A DNA stretch of 64,000 bases from NCBI GenBank assembly GCA_002307235.1, contig DBTV01000030.1:28306-92305 (forward strand), in the 5' to 3' direction. Source of the stretch: Acidobacteriaceae bacterium UBA1307 (GTDB taxonomy: Bacteria > Acidobacteriota > Terriglobia > Terriglobales > Acidobacteriaceae). Below the pieces are notes generated by a model that worked only from the letters and a program-made list of their open reading frames with translations, did not search any database and was not told where the DNA came from. Below, piece by piece: positions 1 to 9,027 of the stretch (its first letter is position 1; each line of letters starts with the position of its first letter). Both the position numbers and the translations under genes were made by a program.

Positions 1-15
1 AGGTTAGAGGCCAAC

Positions 16-1524
16 ATGCCCTGCCGCTTATTCGCTCTTTTGCTCACACTCTCAGTTGCTACGGCCGTCGCGCAAACCCTGCCACCGCGGCCGCTCGATC
101 TATCCGGGCTCAAGCAAACGCCCAACGCCGACGCACAAAATTCCGACCCGCTCGCCGCCTGTCGCGTTGAGGCCGAGAAGGGCAACGCCGATGCGAGCTT
201 TCAGCTTGGCATGGCCTATCTGATCGGCGAAAATGCCCCGCAGGACGCAGTCGCCGCCGAAGGCTACTTTAAAAAACTTCCGCTTGAATCCGCGCAGATG
301 TGCATGATTGCCGAGGCCTACATGGAGACCGCGCTGCCCGGCCGTCTCGGCGCCGCCGCGCGTTGGGTCGAGGCCGCGCACGCCGGTTGCGCCGATTGGG
401 CGCAGGCCGTCTGGTATGGCGGCAATCAGCGCGGGCCCGATACAGCCAGGGAAATCGAGTTCCTGCGCCGCGTGCTCAATGCGAAGGACGATGACTATCG
501 CTTGCTGGCCCAAGCGCAGCTCGGACAGTTGCTGCTCGACGGAACCGCCATCACGGCCACGCCCGCCGAGCGCGCGGCGTGGATCGGCGCGGCAGCGCGC
601 ATGCGACTCGGCATGGCAGGAATGCTTCTTGCGCCGCGCACCACGACAAGCGACGATCCTGAACGCGCCTTCACCTGGATTCGACGCTCGGCGCGTTATG
701 GAACGCCGGTGGCAATGGCCCAGCTCGGGCAGGCCGCCATGGCGCGCACCGCCAGCGACCTCAGTTATCTCGAAGGCATGGCGCTCTACGCCATGGGGAT
801 GCGGCAGAATCTTCTTTCAAGCGCCGCGCTCGCCGCGCAGATCAAGCAGCTTGAACCCGCGCAGATCGAGGAGCTTCATAACGGCATTGCCTACTGGACG
901 CGCACCGCGCATGAGACCGGCGGCTACTACGCAAAGAACGATCTGCTGCGTCTGCCTGCACCTGTCGACGAAAAAGCTCTCGCGGCGCAAGCTACCGATG
1001 CCGATCCTGATGCGGAGGTGCGGCTTGCTTACGTCTTCGAGTCGCGCGGCGATTTTGAAAAGGCCGAAGCGCTCTATCACACCGTCTGGCGCAACGGTCT
1101 CGGCCGCATTCTTTTTGCGCAGGCTGAAGAAGCGGCCAAGGCAAAGCAGTGGACCAGTGCACGCGATTTTGATCTTTTGGCTGCCGACTTTGGATCGCGC
1201 GAGGCCTGCCTCGCATTGGCCAGTATCGAAGCTCAGGGTCTGGTGGAAAAGAAAAATCCGCTCGGCGAATATCTCTGGCTGCTGCGCGCAGGCTCGACAG
1301 ACACGCAGCGAATCAACGCAGTCAAGCGCAGGCTCGCCGCCTCGGAGGTGGACAGCGCACGACGCAGCACCGCCGCATGGTTCGTGACGAACAAAGCCTT
1401 CTGGCCAGAGGAAACAGCACGCGCGCAGAAACTCCTCGACAAACAACTGTCCATACAAATTCCAGGGCGCGGCCTGACTCCTGTCCCGCAAAAAAGCTGG
1501 AACCTTCCTCGACGCATGCAATGA
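16..1524 (+). CDS. Exported Sel1-repeat (TPR-like) protein
   Basis: The 502-residue protein starts with a hydrophobic signal peptide (residues 1-19, likely cut before Gln20), so it should work outside the cytoplasm. The body is helical and Ala/Gly-rich with short Sel1-type repeats, for example residues 56-88 (GNADASFQLGMAYLIGE) and again near 225-245 (GTPVAMAQLGQAAMA). Sel1 proteins act as scaffolds for protein-protein contacts; no catalytic motif is visible, so the partner is unknown. An AGAGG ribosome site lies just before the ATG. The gene converges on the GH92 gene downstream, separated by a 12-bp hairpin. A second, smaller Sel1 protein is encoded at 44669-45247. Family call is fairly sure; role is not. 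Confidence 0.75.
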   Translation: MPCRLFALLLTLSVATAVAQTLPPRPLDLSGLKQTPNADAQNSDPLAACRVEAEKGNADASFQLGMAYLIGENAPQDAVAAEGYFKKLPLESAQMCMIAEAYMETALPGRLGAAARWVEAAHAGCADWAQAVWYGGNQRGPDTAREIEFLRRVLNAKDDDYRLLAQAQLGQLLLDGTAITATPAERAAWIGAAARMRLGMAGMLLAPRTTTSDDPERAFTWIRRSARYGTPVAMAQLGQAAMARTASDLSYLEGMALYAMGMRQNLLSSAALAAQIKQLEPAQIEELHNGIAYWTRTAHETGGYYAKNDLLRLPAPVDEKALAAQATDADPDAEVRLAYVFESRGDFEKAEALYHTVWRNGLGRILFAQAEEAAKAKQWTSARDFDLLAADFGSREACLALASIEAQGLVEKKNPLGEYLWLLRAGSTDTQRINAVKRRLAASEVDSARRSTAAWFVTNKAFWPEETARAQKLLDKQLSIQIPGRGLTPVPQKSWNLPRRMQ

Positions 1525-1528
1525 TCTT

Positions 1529-1556
1529 GCCGTAATCTACGCCGGTAGATTACGGC
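1529..1556. terminator. Hairpin between convergent genes
   Basis: A perfect 12-bp inverted repeat (GCCGTAATCTAC at 1529-1540, loop GCCG, complement at 1545-1556) fills the 39-bp gap between the convergent Sel1 and GH92 genes. It has no T-run on either strand, so it is a plausible but not classical bidirectional terminator. Confidence 0.5.
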
Positions 1557-1563
1557 GCACCGG

Positions 1564-3798
1564 TCAACGCGCCGCGCAAAAATCGCCCGCGTGATCCGAG
1601 AGCGAGGGCGGCGGCGTTGCACGCCCCCACGACGATGGCTCCGCGCCAAGCACGATGCGCAGCGTGCCTCCATCGGCGATCATCGCGTGACGAAACCATG
1701 ACTGCGTGACCGGCTCTCCGTTCCACGTGACCGATTGCACGTAGCGGCCGAAGGGCGCGGCATCCGCATTCTCCGCAACAATGCGCAGCAACTTGCCATC
1801 GTGCAGATGCACGCGCGCCTCGCGAAACTGCGGCGGAAACAGCAGGTACACATCCTGGCCCGCGACCGGATAAAATCCCAGCGCGGCAAAGATGTACCAG
1901 CTCGACATCGTACCGTTGTCGTCGTTGCCGGGAATGCCCGCGCGCGCGTCGTTGAAGTTTTTATCGATCTCCATTGCAAGCACGTCGGCGGTCAGATCAG
2001 GCCGACCGATCCAGTGAAAGAGCATCGGCGTCAGAAAACCCGGCTCGTTGCTCATATCGAAATGTTCCTTCACGAAGAAGCGATTCATGCGATAGAGAAA
2101 CTTATCGCGACCACCGGCAAGTTCGATCACCTTGCTCACATCCTGCGGCGCATAAAGCGAGTAGGTCCAGATGTCGCCTTCATACAAAAAATCTGGCCAC
2201 GTACCGCGCAACGTCAAGTAGGGAGCGGCCCAGCGGCCCTGTTGATCCTTCGGACGCAGAAAGCCGCTCACGTGATCCGAGGTCAGCGTTGCATCCCACA
2301 GGTTCGTCCAGTTCGAGGCCGAGCGCGCCAGTTGATTGGCTTCGTCCTTGTGCCCGAGTCCGCAGGCAACCTCGGCAATCGCAAAGTTATCGTAGCTGTA
2401 TTCGACGGTGCGCGAGCCCGCGCGCTCCGTATCGCTCGCCACATAACCGAGCGTGTTGAACTCATCAATGCCGCCGCGTCCCCACTTGCGCGCATCCTTC
2501 GGCTCCACCGTCGCGTTCTTCCGCATCGCCTCGTAGGCCGTCGCATAATCGATGCCGTCGATGCCCTTCACATACGCATCGGCAATCATCACATCCGCAT
2601 TGCTGCCGCCCTGCGTACGCCCGGTGTCATTGCCCGAGCGACCATCGGGCAGGTAACCTTCATGGCGACCAATCTCCACCAGCGAACGCACAATATCGCG
2701 TTCACGTTTTTCGTCGATCAGTGTCAGCAACGGAGCTTGCGTCCGGAAGGTGTCCCAGATCGCATAGTAGTCGTCGTAGTACGGCTCCTTCGAGGTCCAC
2801 AGCGGATTCTCTCCGGTGCGATCGGAGGGCGTCAGCAACGCGTGATAAAGCGCTGCATAAAAGATGCGTCGTTGCCGCTCCGTGCCACCATCAATCTCAA
2901 TGGCGCCTAGCGCCTGCTCCCACACCGCCGAGGTGCGCGCACGCGCGGCATCAAAGTTCCAGTCAGGAAGCTCGCGTGCCGCATTGGCCCGCGCCTGCTC
3001 CACACTCACGAACGAGATGCCGACCTTTGCCTCAACCGTCTGCGCGGCATCACCGGCAAAATCCATCACCGCGCCCAAGGGCTTGTCTTCGGTGAGCACG
3101 CGCGTTGCAGCAAGCTCCGGCGCGCCGCCCGCCCAGGTGCGCACAGCAGCCGCATCGCGATTCAGTTCGATCGAATAATAGACGCGATACTCGCCGCCCT
3201 CGTTCCATCCACCGCGATAGCGCCCCACGCCCTCGATGCGATGCGGCGACACCACATGAATTTCTCCACCCAAAAACTGTTGGCCCTCGGCAACGTATCC
3301 GCGCGTCAGGCAGTGGTCCACATCGAGCGCGATATGCGCGGCGTTGCCCGCCGCAAACGCGTAGCGATGCAGTGCCGCATGCGCCGTCGCCGTCAGCTCC
3401 ACACTCACGTCGTAGCGCTTCAGGTGCGTTGCATAGTAACCCGGCGCAGCCTGCTCGCGATCACGCACCGAACCAAGTTTCGTGCGATCAAATTCCCCCG
3501 TCGTTGGCAGCAACAAAATATTGCCGTACTTGCCCGCCGCGCCGTTCAGATGCAGATGACTGAAGCCCAGCACCACGCCCGTGCTTGCATAGCCATTGCT
3601 TGAAGGCTTGCCGTCGAAGCTCACCACGTCAGGCCCGGCCTTCACCACGCCGAAGGGAACCGTCGCGCCGACGAAGGCCTCGCCGCCAAAGTCTGTGCCG
3701 ATGAACGGATCAACCGCATCCACCCGTCGCGCCTGTCCCCACGCCATTGCGCACAGCAACCACACACTCAGTCCATACGCCGCCCACTTCATCCGCAT
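1564..3798 (-). CDS. Secreted GH92 alpha-mannosidase
   Basis: A 744-residue member of glycoside hydrolase family 92, Ca-dependent exo-acting alpha-mannosidases that trim mannose from N-glycans and other mannosides. After a signal peptide (residues 1-21, ending AMAWGQA) come the family motifs DPFIGTDFGG (N-terminal domain), YEGDIWTYS and, near the C-terminal third, GNDDNGTMSSWYIFAALGFYP, which is the signature of the (alpha/alpha)6 domain. The start at 3798 is chosen because AGGAGAGG lies about 6 bases upstream and the signal peptide follows at once; the open frame extends 24 codons further without a ribosome site. Its neighbour is an OPT oligopeptide transporter on the same strand, 136 bp upstream and with its own terminator. 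The enzyme fits glycoprotein scavenging typical of soil acidobacteria. Confidence 0.9.
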   Translation of the reverse strand: MRMKWAAYGLSVWLLCAMAWGQARRVDAVDPFIGTDFGGEAFVGATVPFGVVKAGPDVVSFDGKPSSNGYASTGVVLGFSHLHLNGAAGKYGNILLLPTTGEFDRTKLGSVRDREQAAPGYYATHLKRYDVSVELTATAHAALHRYAFAAGNAAHIALDVDHCLTRGYVAEGQQFLGGEIHVVSPHRIEGVGRYRGGWNEGGEYRVYYSIELNRDAAAVRTWAGGAPELAATRVLTEDKPLGAVMDFAGDAAQTVEAKVGISFVSVEQARANAARELPDWNFDAARARTSAVWEQALGAIEIDGGTERQRRIFYAALYHALLTPSDRTGENPLWTSKEPYYDDYYAIWDTFRTQAPLLTLIDEKRERDIVRSLVEIGRHEGYLPDGRSGNDTGRTQGGSNADVMIADAYVKGIDGIDYATAYEAMRKNATVEPKDARKWGRGGIDEFNTLGYVASDTERAGSRTVEYSYDNFAIAEVACGLGHKDEANQLARSASNWTNLWDATLTSDHVSGFLRPKDQQGRWAAPYLTLRGTWPDFLYEGDIWTYSLYAPQDVSKVIELAGGRDKFLYRMNRFFVKEHFDMSNEPGFLTPMLFHWIGRPDLTADVLAMEIDKNFNDARAGIPGNDDNGTMSSWYIFAALGFYPVAGQDVYLLFPPQFREARVHLHDGKLLRIVAENADAAPFGRYVQSVTWNGEPVTQSWFRHAMIADGGTLRIVLGAEPSSWGRATPPPSLSDHAGDFCAAR

Positions 3799-3880
3799 CA
3801 CGTTCCTCTCCTGCCTTCGAGTGCTTCCATTCTCGCGCATCGCGATGATGCCCGCATGAACAAAGGGCAATCACGCGCAT

Positions 3881-3915
3881 AAAAAACGGGCCAACAGCAC
3901 ACGCTGTCGACCCGT
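3881..3915 (-). terminator. Rho-independent terminator of the OPT gene
   Basis: Read on the minus strand, ACGGGTCGACAGC pairs (two wobbles) with GCTGTTGGCCCGT around a GTGT loop and is followed by TTTTTT. It lies just after the OPT stop codon and before the GH92 gene, so the two genes are probably separate transcription units. Confidence 0.8.
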
Positions 3916-3934
3916 CTTTCATCCTCGTTCGTTT

Positions 3935-6109
3935 TTACTTCTTCAGCGGCTTGCGCGCAAAGTAGTACAGCGCAAAGGCCAGCGCCGCGAAGCCCACCAC
4001 CGAGACCACATCGTTGTGGAGGAAGGTGTGCGGAATCGCCAGCGGATTCTCCTTGTTGAAGGCCGCCTCATAGCCCTTGAGCGCGACGCCGACCAGACCC
4101 ACCAGACCACCGGCAGCGATCAGCCCCGAAGCAAACAACGAGCCCGGCGAGACCTCGCTTTCGGCCTCGGTCTCACCATGGCGTTTGGCAGACTGCTCCA
4201 CCAGCCAACGCACCACGCCGCCCGCAAAGATCGGCAGCGTCGTGCCAATCGGCAGATACGCACCCACCGCAAAGGTCAGAGAGCGAACGCCGAGCAACTC
4301 CACCGCAACCACCAGCGCCACACCCAGCAGCACCAGACCCCACGGCAGCTTGCGCGACAAAATGCCATTGATCACCGTCGCCATCAATCGCGCCTGCGGA
4401 GCCGGAGCCGCCGCCGAGCCGATGCCCTGCACCCAGTGCACCTCAATCTGGCCCGTCTTCGGCGAATACAGATACTTGCCGTCCTGCAACTCCGAGGAGC
4501 CAATCGCATTCAGCAGCACGTACTCCGAGCGCGGATGCGTCGCACCAGCGCTTGCGCCATCGGTGATGCGAATCTGCTCGGGCAGGTGATGCGTGTCATT
4601 CTGGATCGTCACGCCCGCGTGCTGCGCTGAAATATTCCACGACTGCTGCATCGAGTGGAACTCCTGCAGCCCCGTGTTCATCAGGTTCAGCGTCCAGCCA
4701 ATCACGACCGTCGAAACCACCACGCCGACCATCAGCGCAATCTGTTGCAGTCGCGGCGTCGAGCCGACAATGTAGCCGGTCTTCAGATCCTGCGAGGTGT
4801 CGCCCGAGTTCGACGCCGCAATGCAGACCGCGCCGCCAATCGTGATCGCCAGCGCACCGTAGGCTGGAGCCGTCCAGCCCAGCAGCAGGAAGATCGCCGC
4901 CGTGGCCATCAACGTCGCAATCGTCATGCCCGAGACCGGGCTGGCCGAGGAACCCACCAGGCCCACGATCCGCGAGCTGACCGTCACAAAGAGAAAACCG
5001 AAGACCACCACCAGCAGCGAGGCCGCCAGATTCGCGCCCCATCCCACATACGCGCCCGGCACCGGCTTGAACTGCAGGAACAGGAACATGCACAGGAAGA
5101 TCAGCAGCGAGCCGATGATCACCACCCGCATCGAAAGATCATCTTCCGTACGCTTGGCCTTGACCTTGCTGGCGTTCGCGCCCATGCTCTTCACGCCCGC
5201 CGAAAGCGCGCCGATCAGCGTCGGAATCGTCTTGAGCAGAGTGATCAGGCCGGCCGCGGCCACCGCACCCGCGCCCATCGGCTTGATGTAGGTCGACCAG
5301 ATTTCGCCCGGCTCCATCTGCGCAATCGGCGTCAGCCCGGGATAGATCGGATGCCCAATCTCCTTGCCGAAGAAGTAGATCAACGGCATCACCACCAGCC
5401 AACTGAAGACACCGCCGGCAAAGATCACGCCCGCCACCTTCGGCCCGATGATGTAGCCCACGCCAAGATATTCGCTCGTCGCATCGGCATTGATCGACGA
5501 GCCCTTCATGACATGCTGCGGGCCAAAGTCCGGCCTGAACTCGGGATTGCCCGGCCACAGGCCGAAGAGATTCTTGTTTTGCAGGAACGTGTACACCGCG
5601 CCCAGACCCAGCCCAAGAAAAACCCGGCTGGCCAGCGATCCGCCCTTTTCACCGGCAATCAGCACATCGGCGCAGGCCGTGCCCTCAGGGTAGGGAAGCT
5701 GATCATGCTCTTCGACGATCAACTGGCGGCGCAGCGGAATCATGAACAACACACCCAGCCAGCCGCCGATCAGCGCCAGCATGAAGATGCGCGAGTACTC
5801 CAGGTCGAAGCCGAGAAAAACCAGCGCCGGCAGCGCGAACAGCACGCCCGAAGCAATCGACTGGCCAGCATTGCCGGTCGTCTGCACAATGTTGTTCTCG
5901 AGAATCGAGGAACGGCCAAAGGCGCGCAGAATGCTGATCGACAGCACCGCGATCGGAATCGAAGCGGCAACGGTCAAACCGGCGCGCAGACCAACGTAGA
6001 CCGTGACCGCGCCAAAGATGATGCCAAAGATCGAACCGAGCAGCACCGCACGCAGCGTAAACTCGGGCCGGTTTTCTTCAGCCGGGACAAAAGGTTGAAA
6101 CTCAGGCAA
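3935..6109 (-). CDS. OPT family oligopeptide transporter
   Basis: A polytopic inner-membrane protein of about 724 residues belonging to the bacterial branch of the OPT family, proton-driven importers of oligopeptides or metal chelates. Visible family segments are the first membrane helix with [48 protein letters not shown] and [20 protein letters not shown]. An internal soluble stretch of about 90 residues lies between two helix groups. A TTG start at 6109 is preferred: GGAGG lies 6 bases upstream, and the protein then starts [21 protein letters not shown], as is usual for the family. The open frame continues 23 codons upstream, but those residues look untranslated. Substrate cannot be told from sequence. 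Confidence 0.88.
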   Translation of the reverse strand: MPEFQPFVPAEENRPEFTLRAVLLGSIFGIIFGAVTVYVGLRAGLTVAASIPIAVLSISILRAFGRSSILENNIVQTTGNAGQSIASGVLFALPALVFLGFDLEYSRIFMLALIGGWLGVLFMIPLRRQLIVEEHDQLPYPEGTACADVLIAGEKGGSLASRVFLGLGLGAVYTFLQNKNLFGLWPGNPEFRPDFGPQHVMKGSSINADATSEYLGVGYIIGPKVAGVIFAGGVFSWLVVMPLIYFFGKEIGHPIYPGLTPIAQMEPGEIWSTYIKPMGAGAVAAAGLITLLKTIPTLIGALSAGVKSMGANASKVKAKRTEDDLSMRVVIIGSLLIFLCMFLFLQFKPVPGAYVGWGANLAASLLVVVFGFLFVTVSSRIVGLVGSSASPVSGMTIATLMATAAIFLLLGWTAPAYGALAITIGGAVCIAASNSGDTSQDLKTGYIVGSTPRLQQIALMVGVVVSTVVIGWTLNLMNTGLQEFHSMQQSWNISAQHAGVTIQNDTHHLPEQIRITDGASAGATHPRSEYVLLNAIGSSELQDGKYLYSPKTGQIEVHWVQGIGSAAAPAPQARLMATVINGILSRKLPWGLVLLGVALVVAVELLGVRSLTFAVGAYLPIGTTLPIFAGGVVRWLVEQSAKRHGETEAESEVSPGSLFASGLIAAGGLVGLVGVALKGYEAAFNKENPLAIPHTFLHNDVVSVVGFAALAFALYYFARKPLKK

Positions 6110-6469
6110 GGATAGCCTCCGAACACATATATATCGATTGTAAGGGGCCATTGCGAGGCTCTGACTGCCGAATGCCACGCAGTCTCGGCAGAAACGTCCT
6201 CCAAAGGAAGTAAGTTTTTGCCGCGCTTTTTAGGCCTTTTGCCTCTTTTTCAGCCACGCAGCCAATATTTATAGCTATTTTTCCTTTTTTTACCAGGAAA
6301 GCGCCGCTCTTCTCTGCCCGCCGCCGGACAAGAGCTGCAAGGTTTCGATTCATTTACTGTCCCTAATTAAGCAAACACTTACGCAGCTAGCCAAAATTCA
6401 GACACTTCTGAATCGAGATCATGCAAACGCTGTCTGCGCACCGACACTCATGGTCTATAACGTTACAAA

Positions 6470-6496
6470 TAAAGATGTTATATTCCATCCCGATGA
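6470..6496 (+). promoter_or_regulatory. Sigma28 (FliA)-type promoter of flagellin 1
   Basis: TAAAGATG (6470-6477), 11 bases, then CCCGATGA (6489-6496). The layout equals the enterobacterial FliA consensus TAAAGTTT-N11-GCCGATAA, with a perfect TAAA core and six of eight matches in the -10 box. Transcription would start near 6503, about 90 bases before the flagellin ATG. The same arrangement is repeated before flagellin 2. Confidence 0.65.
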
Positions 6497-6525
6497 AGGG
6501 GGTGGATGCAAAAACGCTCTTCGGA
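6490..6525 (+). promoter_or_regulatory. Conserved promoter/leader block of flagellin 1
   Basis: CCGATGAAGGGGGTGGATGC (6490-6509) is identical to 7901-7920 before flagellin 2, and similarity continues through GCTC-TTCGGA/GCTC-CTCGGA (to 6525 and 7936). The first bases overlap the -10 box; the rest would be the 5' end of the mRNA. Two GGA triplets are kept, the core of CsrA sites, so post-transcriptional control is possible but unproven. Confidence 0.5.
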
Positions 6526-6593
6526 CGATGGAAGACGACCTTAGTCGGCGCTCATTCGGTCGATTATTCAACGCATCCCAGAGGAATACGCAC

Positions 6594-7478
6594 ATGAGTC
6601 TCAGTGTTCTGAATAACGTTAATGCGACGTACGCAACAAATAACCTGAACAAGACCAGCAACAGCCTGTCCACGGTCCTGCAGCAGCTGTCTTCTGGTTC
6701 GAAGATCAACTCTGGTGCCGATGATGCCGCCGGCCTTTCGCTGGTCAACGGTCTCCAGGCCAACCAGAACGCTCTGACGCAGTCGGTCACCAACGCGACA
6801 GAAGGCGTGGGACTGCTCCAGGTTGCTGATGGCGCCCTTTCGCAAGTGACGAGCCTGCTTGACCGTGCTGTTACGTTGGCCACCGAGGTCGCGAACGGTA
6901 CCCTAAACACCACGCAGGGTCAGGCTGCCAACCAGGAGTATCAGTCGATCCTGGCCGAAATCACGAACATCGGCTCGACGACGACCTACAACCAACAGAA
7001 GGTCTTCGGCACCTCCTACACCATCTATACCGGCGACTCTTCGTCGCTCGGCGCCACCTCGGATGTTCTGAATTTTGCCTCGCTGAATGCCACCACCGGC
7101 ACGGTGGGTGATTCGGGCGGTTCGATCTCCTACTCGAGCGGCACCATCTCCTACACGCTCGGCACGGGTACCTCCCTGTCCAGCAGCCTGAGCTACAGCA
7201 ACGCCGCCAGCGCTCTGACCACGCTCAACTCCGCCATCTCGGCCATTTCGGCCCAGGACGGCTACGTCGGCGCCCAGATCAACACCCTGTCCGCGATCAG
7301 CAACGTCGAGTCGACCCAGCAGACCAACATCCAGTCGGCACAGAATGCTGTCCAGGCCACCGACTACGCCTCGGCGTCGTCCAACATGTCCAAGTACGAG
7401 ATCCTCAGCCAGACCGGCATCTCGGCTCTTGCCCAGGCCAACAGCGTTCAGCAGGAAGTCACCAAGCTCTTGTCGTAA
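6594..7478 (+). CDS. fliC: Flagellin 1
   Basis: A 294-residue flagellin, the subunit of the flagellar filament exported by the flagellar type III system. The N-terminal D0/D1 region (about residues 1-140) has QQLSSGSKINSGADDAAGLS, the usual flagellin signature, and the C-terminal helix (about 215-294) ends QANSVQQEVTKLLS. The central variable part is short and Ser/Gly/Thr-rich, so the filament surface is minimal. The start is set at the ATG at 6594, with GAGGAA 8 bases upstream, giving MSLSVLNNV as in its paralogue. The second flagellin starts 528 bp downstream and the two are nearly identical at both ends; no other flagellar gene is in the window. Each copy has its own promoter and terminator. 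Confidence 0.95.
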   Translation: MSLSVLNNVNATYATNNLNKTSNSLSTVLQQLSSGSKINSGADDAAGLSLVNGLQANQNALTQSVTNATEGVGLLQVADGALSQVTSLLDRAVTLATEVANGTLNTTQGQAANQEYQSILAEITNIGSTTTYNQQKVFGTSYTIYTGDSSSLGATSDVLNFASLNATTGTVGDSGGSISYSSGTISYTLGTGTSLSSSLSYSNAASALTTLNSAISAISAQDGYVGAQINTLSAISNVESTQQTNIQSAQNAVQATDYASASSNMSKYEILSQTGISALAQANSVQQEVTKLLS

Positions 7479-7521
7479 TCTCCATGAGGTTCGCAAGATT
7501 GTTTCAATACACCTAAGGGAC

Positions 7522-7557
7522 AGGCGGCAGGGAGAACCTACTCTGCCGCCTCTTTTT
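7522..7557 (+). terminator. Terminator of flagellin 1
   Basis: AGGCGGCAG (7522-7530) pairs with CTGCCGCCT (7543-7551) and is followed by CTTTTTC. It is preceded by ATACACCTAAGGGAC, which is repeated before the flagellin 2 terminator, so the terminator was copied with the gene. Confidence 0.85.
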
Positions 7558-7880
7558 CCCCACCTTGGGCGGATTTTCTTTCGGCAGACAAGATTCTTTG
7601 CCTCCCTGAGGAAACATAAACCCTGTATTTGGTCGTTTTTTCTAAGAATCGGCGCTACAGTTGCACCATATTTGGTGCATATATAGAACTTTCGTTTTTC
7701 TCTCGAAAATTTTCACCCGTTTCTCTGTCCCGCTCAGGACATTTCCTCCGACAATCTGCATCGATTCGAGGCTGTCCTTCAGAAAAGGCTTACAGCTTTC
7801 CCCTTCAAAACCAAAGTACCGTATCTAAGTGAGACAATCACTGTCCTCTCTGAGACCTTCTTGCCCTAATCCCATACATG

Positions 7881-7907
7881 TCATGATGTTACCCACCTCT
7901 CCGATGA
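7881..7907 (+). promoter_or_regulatory. Sigma28-like promoter of flagellin 2
   Basis: TCATGATG (7881-7888), 11 bases, TCCGATGA (7900-7907), in register with the flagellin 1 promoter. The -10 box is kept but the -35 core is TCAT in place of TAAA, so this copy may be weaker or differently controlled. Confidence 0.5.
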
Positions 7908-7936
7908 AGGGGGTGGATGCTGCAATGCTCCTCGGA
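7901..7936 (+). promoter_or_regulatory. Conserved promoter/leader block of flagellin 2
   Basis: The 20-base block at 7901-7920 is identical to 6490-6509, followed by a diverged stretch ending GCTCCTCGGA. It lies 86 bases before the flagellin 2 ATG, against 84 for flagellin 1, so both position and sequence are kept. Confidence 0.5.
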
Positions 7937-8006
7937 ACTCTGAAGGCTGGATAGAAATCAGCTACAGATAGACCGAAATTCAGGGCATCCCCAAAGGAAT
8001 TAATCC

Positions 8007-8903
8007 ATGTCTCTCAGTGTTCTGAACAACGTCAGCGCGACCTACGCAACCAACAACCTGAACAAAACCAGCAACAGCCTCTCGACGGTATTGCAGCAGC
8101 TGTCTTCGGGCTCAAAGATCAACTCCGGTGCCGATGATGCCGCCGGCCTCTCGCTGGTCAACGGTCTGCAGGCCAATCAGAATGCTCTGGCTCAGTCGGC
8201 AAATAACGCCACAGAGGGCATTGGCCTTCTCCAGGTCGCCGATGGCGCCCTGTCGCAAGTGACGAGCCTGCTTGACCGTGCCATTACGCTGGCCACCGAG
8301 TCCGCGAACGGCACCCTAAACTCGACCCAGGTCTCCGCTGCGAACCAGGAGTATCAGTCGATCCTCTCCGAAATCACGAACATCGGTGCTACTACGACCT
8401 ACAACCAACAGAAGGTCTTTGGCAACTCCTACACCATCTACACCGGTGACTCGTCGTCCAGCGGCGCGTCCTTTGACAACCTCATCTTCGCCTCGCTGAA
8501 TGCCTCCACTGGTTCGGTCGGCGATCAGGGCGGCTCGATCTCCTACTCCTCCAGCACTCTCGGCGGCACCATCAGCTATGCGACCGGCTCCGGCGTCACT
8601 CTGGCCTCAAGCCTGACTTACTCGACTGCGGCGGCGGCTCTGACCTCGTTGAACAGCGCGGTCACCGCGGTTTCAGCCCAGGACGGCTACATCGGCGCTC
8701 AGATCAACCTGCTCAGCGCGATCAGCAACGTCGAAACCAGCCAGCAGACCAACATTCAGTCGGCCCAGAACGCTGTCCAGGCCACCGATTACGCCTCGGC
8801 GTCGTCGAACATGTCCAAGTACGAGATCCTCAGCCAGACCGGTATCTCCGCTCTTGCCCAGGCCAACAGCGTCCAGCAGCAGGTCACCAAGCTCCTGTCG
8901 TAA
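8007..8903 (+). CDS. fliC: Flagellin 2
   Basis: A 298-residue paralogue of flagellin 1, sharing the N-terminal helix (MSLSVLNNVSATYATNNLNK) and the C-terminal QANSVQQQVTKLLS, with most differences in the central Ser/Thr/Gly-rich part (about residues 150-205), where it is a few residues longer. The ATG at 8007 follows AAAGGAATTAATCC. The tandem arrangement, with duplicated promoter, leader and terminator, points to duplication of a whole transcription unit. Both copies keep full D0/D1 regions and should be functional; which one dominates the filament cannot be read from sequence, though the better -35 box belongs to copy 1. Confidence 0.95.
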   Translation: MSLSVLNNVSATYATNNLNKTSNSLSTVLQQLSSGSKINSGADDAAGLSLVNGLQANQNALAQSANNATEGIGLLQVADGALSQVTSLLDRAITLATESANGTLNSTQVSAANQEYQSILSEITNIGATTTYNQQKVFGNSYTIYTGDSSSSGASFDNLIFASLNASTGSVGDQGGSISYSSSTLGGTISYATGSGVTLASSLTYSTAAAALTSLNSAVTAVSAQDGYIGAQINLLSAISNVETSQQTNIQSAQNAVQATDYASASSNMSKYEILSQTGISALAQANSVQQQVTKLLS

Positions 8904-8942
8904 GCAACTCTGTAACATCCAGATTCGATACACCTAAGGGAC

Positions 8943-8979
8943 AGGCGGCAAAGGGAATCTTCTTTGCCGCCTCTTTTTT
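8943..8979 (+). terminator. Terminator of flagellin 2
   Basis: AGGCGGCAAAG (8943-8953) pairs with CTTTGCCGCCT (8962-8972), followed by CTTTTTTG. It is homologous to the flagellin 1 terminator and sits between flagellin 2 and the convergent lpxK. Confidence 0.88.
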
Positions 8980-9027
8980 GTTTTTGTATCGAAGAATTTC
9001 CCCGCTCTTCCCGCCGGCGCGAAAGGC

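Larger units (their letters stand above)
6110..6593. other. Intergenic region between the divergent OPT and first flagellin genes
   Basis: 484 bp without a convincing gene. It holds the upstream region of the minus-strand OPT gene (AT-rich around 6124-6140, and a 7-bp hairpin CTGCCGA/TCGGCAG at 6165-6191) and, from about 6470 on, the flagellin promoter and leader, annotated separately. The open frame that runs from 6450 into the flagellin has no ribosome site and is not taken as coding before 6594. Confidence 0.6.
7479..8006 (+). other. Intergenic region between the two flagellin genes
   Basis: 528 bp without a supported gene. It contains the flagellin 1 terminator, an AT-rich middle with the hairpin TGCACCA-TATT-TGGTGCA (7662-7679), and the flagellin 2 promoter and leader. 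The AAAGGAATTAATCC before 8007 supplies the second ribosome site. Confidence 0.6.

Noticed and set aside
4655..6115. 486-codon plus-strand frame within the OPT gene
   Set aside because: Arg/Gln/His-rich antisense translation with no domain, typical of high-GC shadow frames.
6450..6593. 48-codon N-terminal extension of flagellin 1
   Set aside because: It covers the promoter and leader, is missing from flagellin 2, and the ATG at 6594 has GAGGAA before it.
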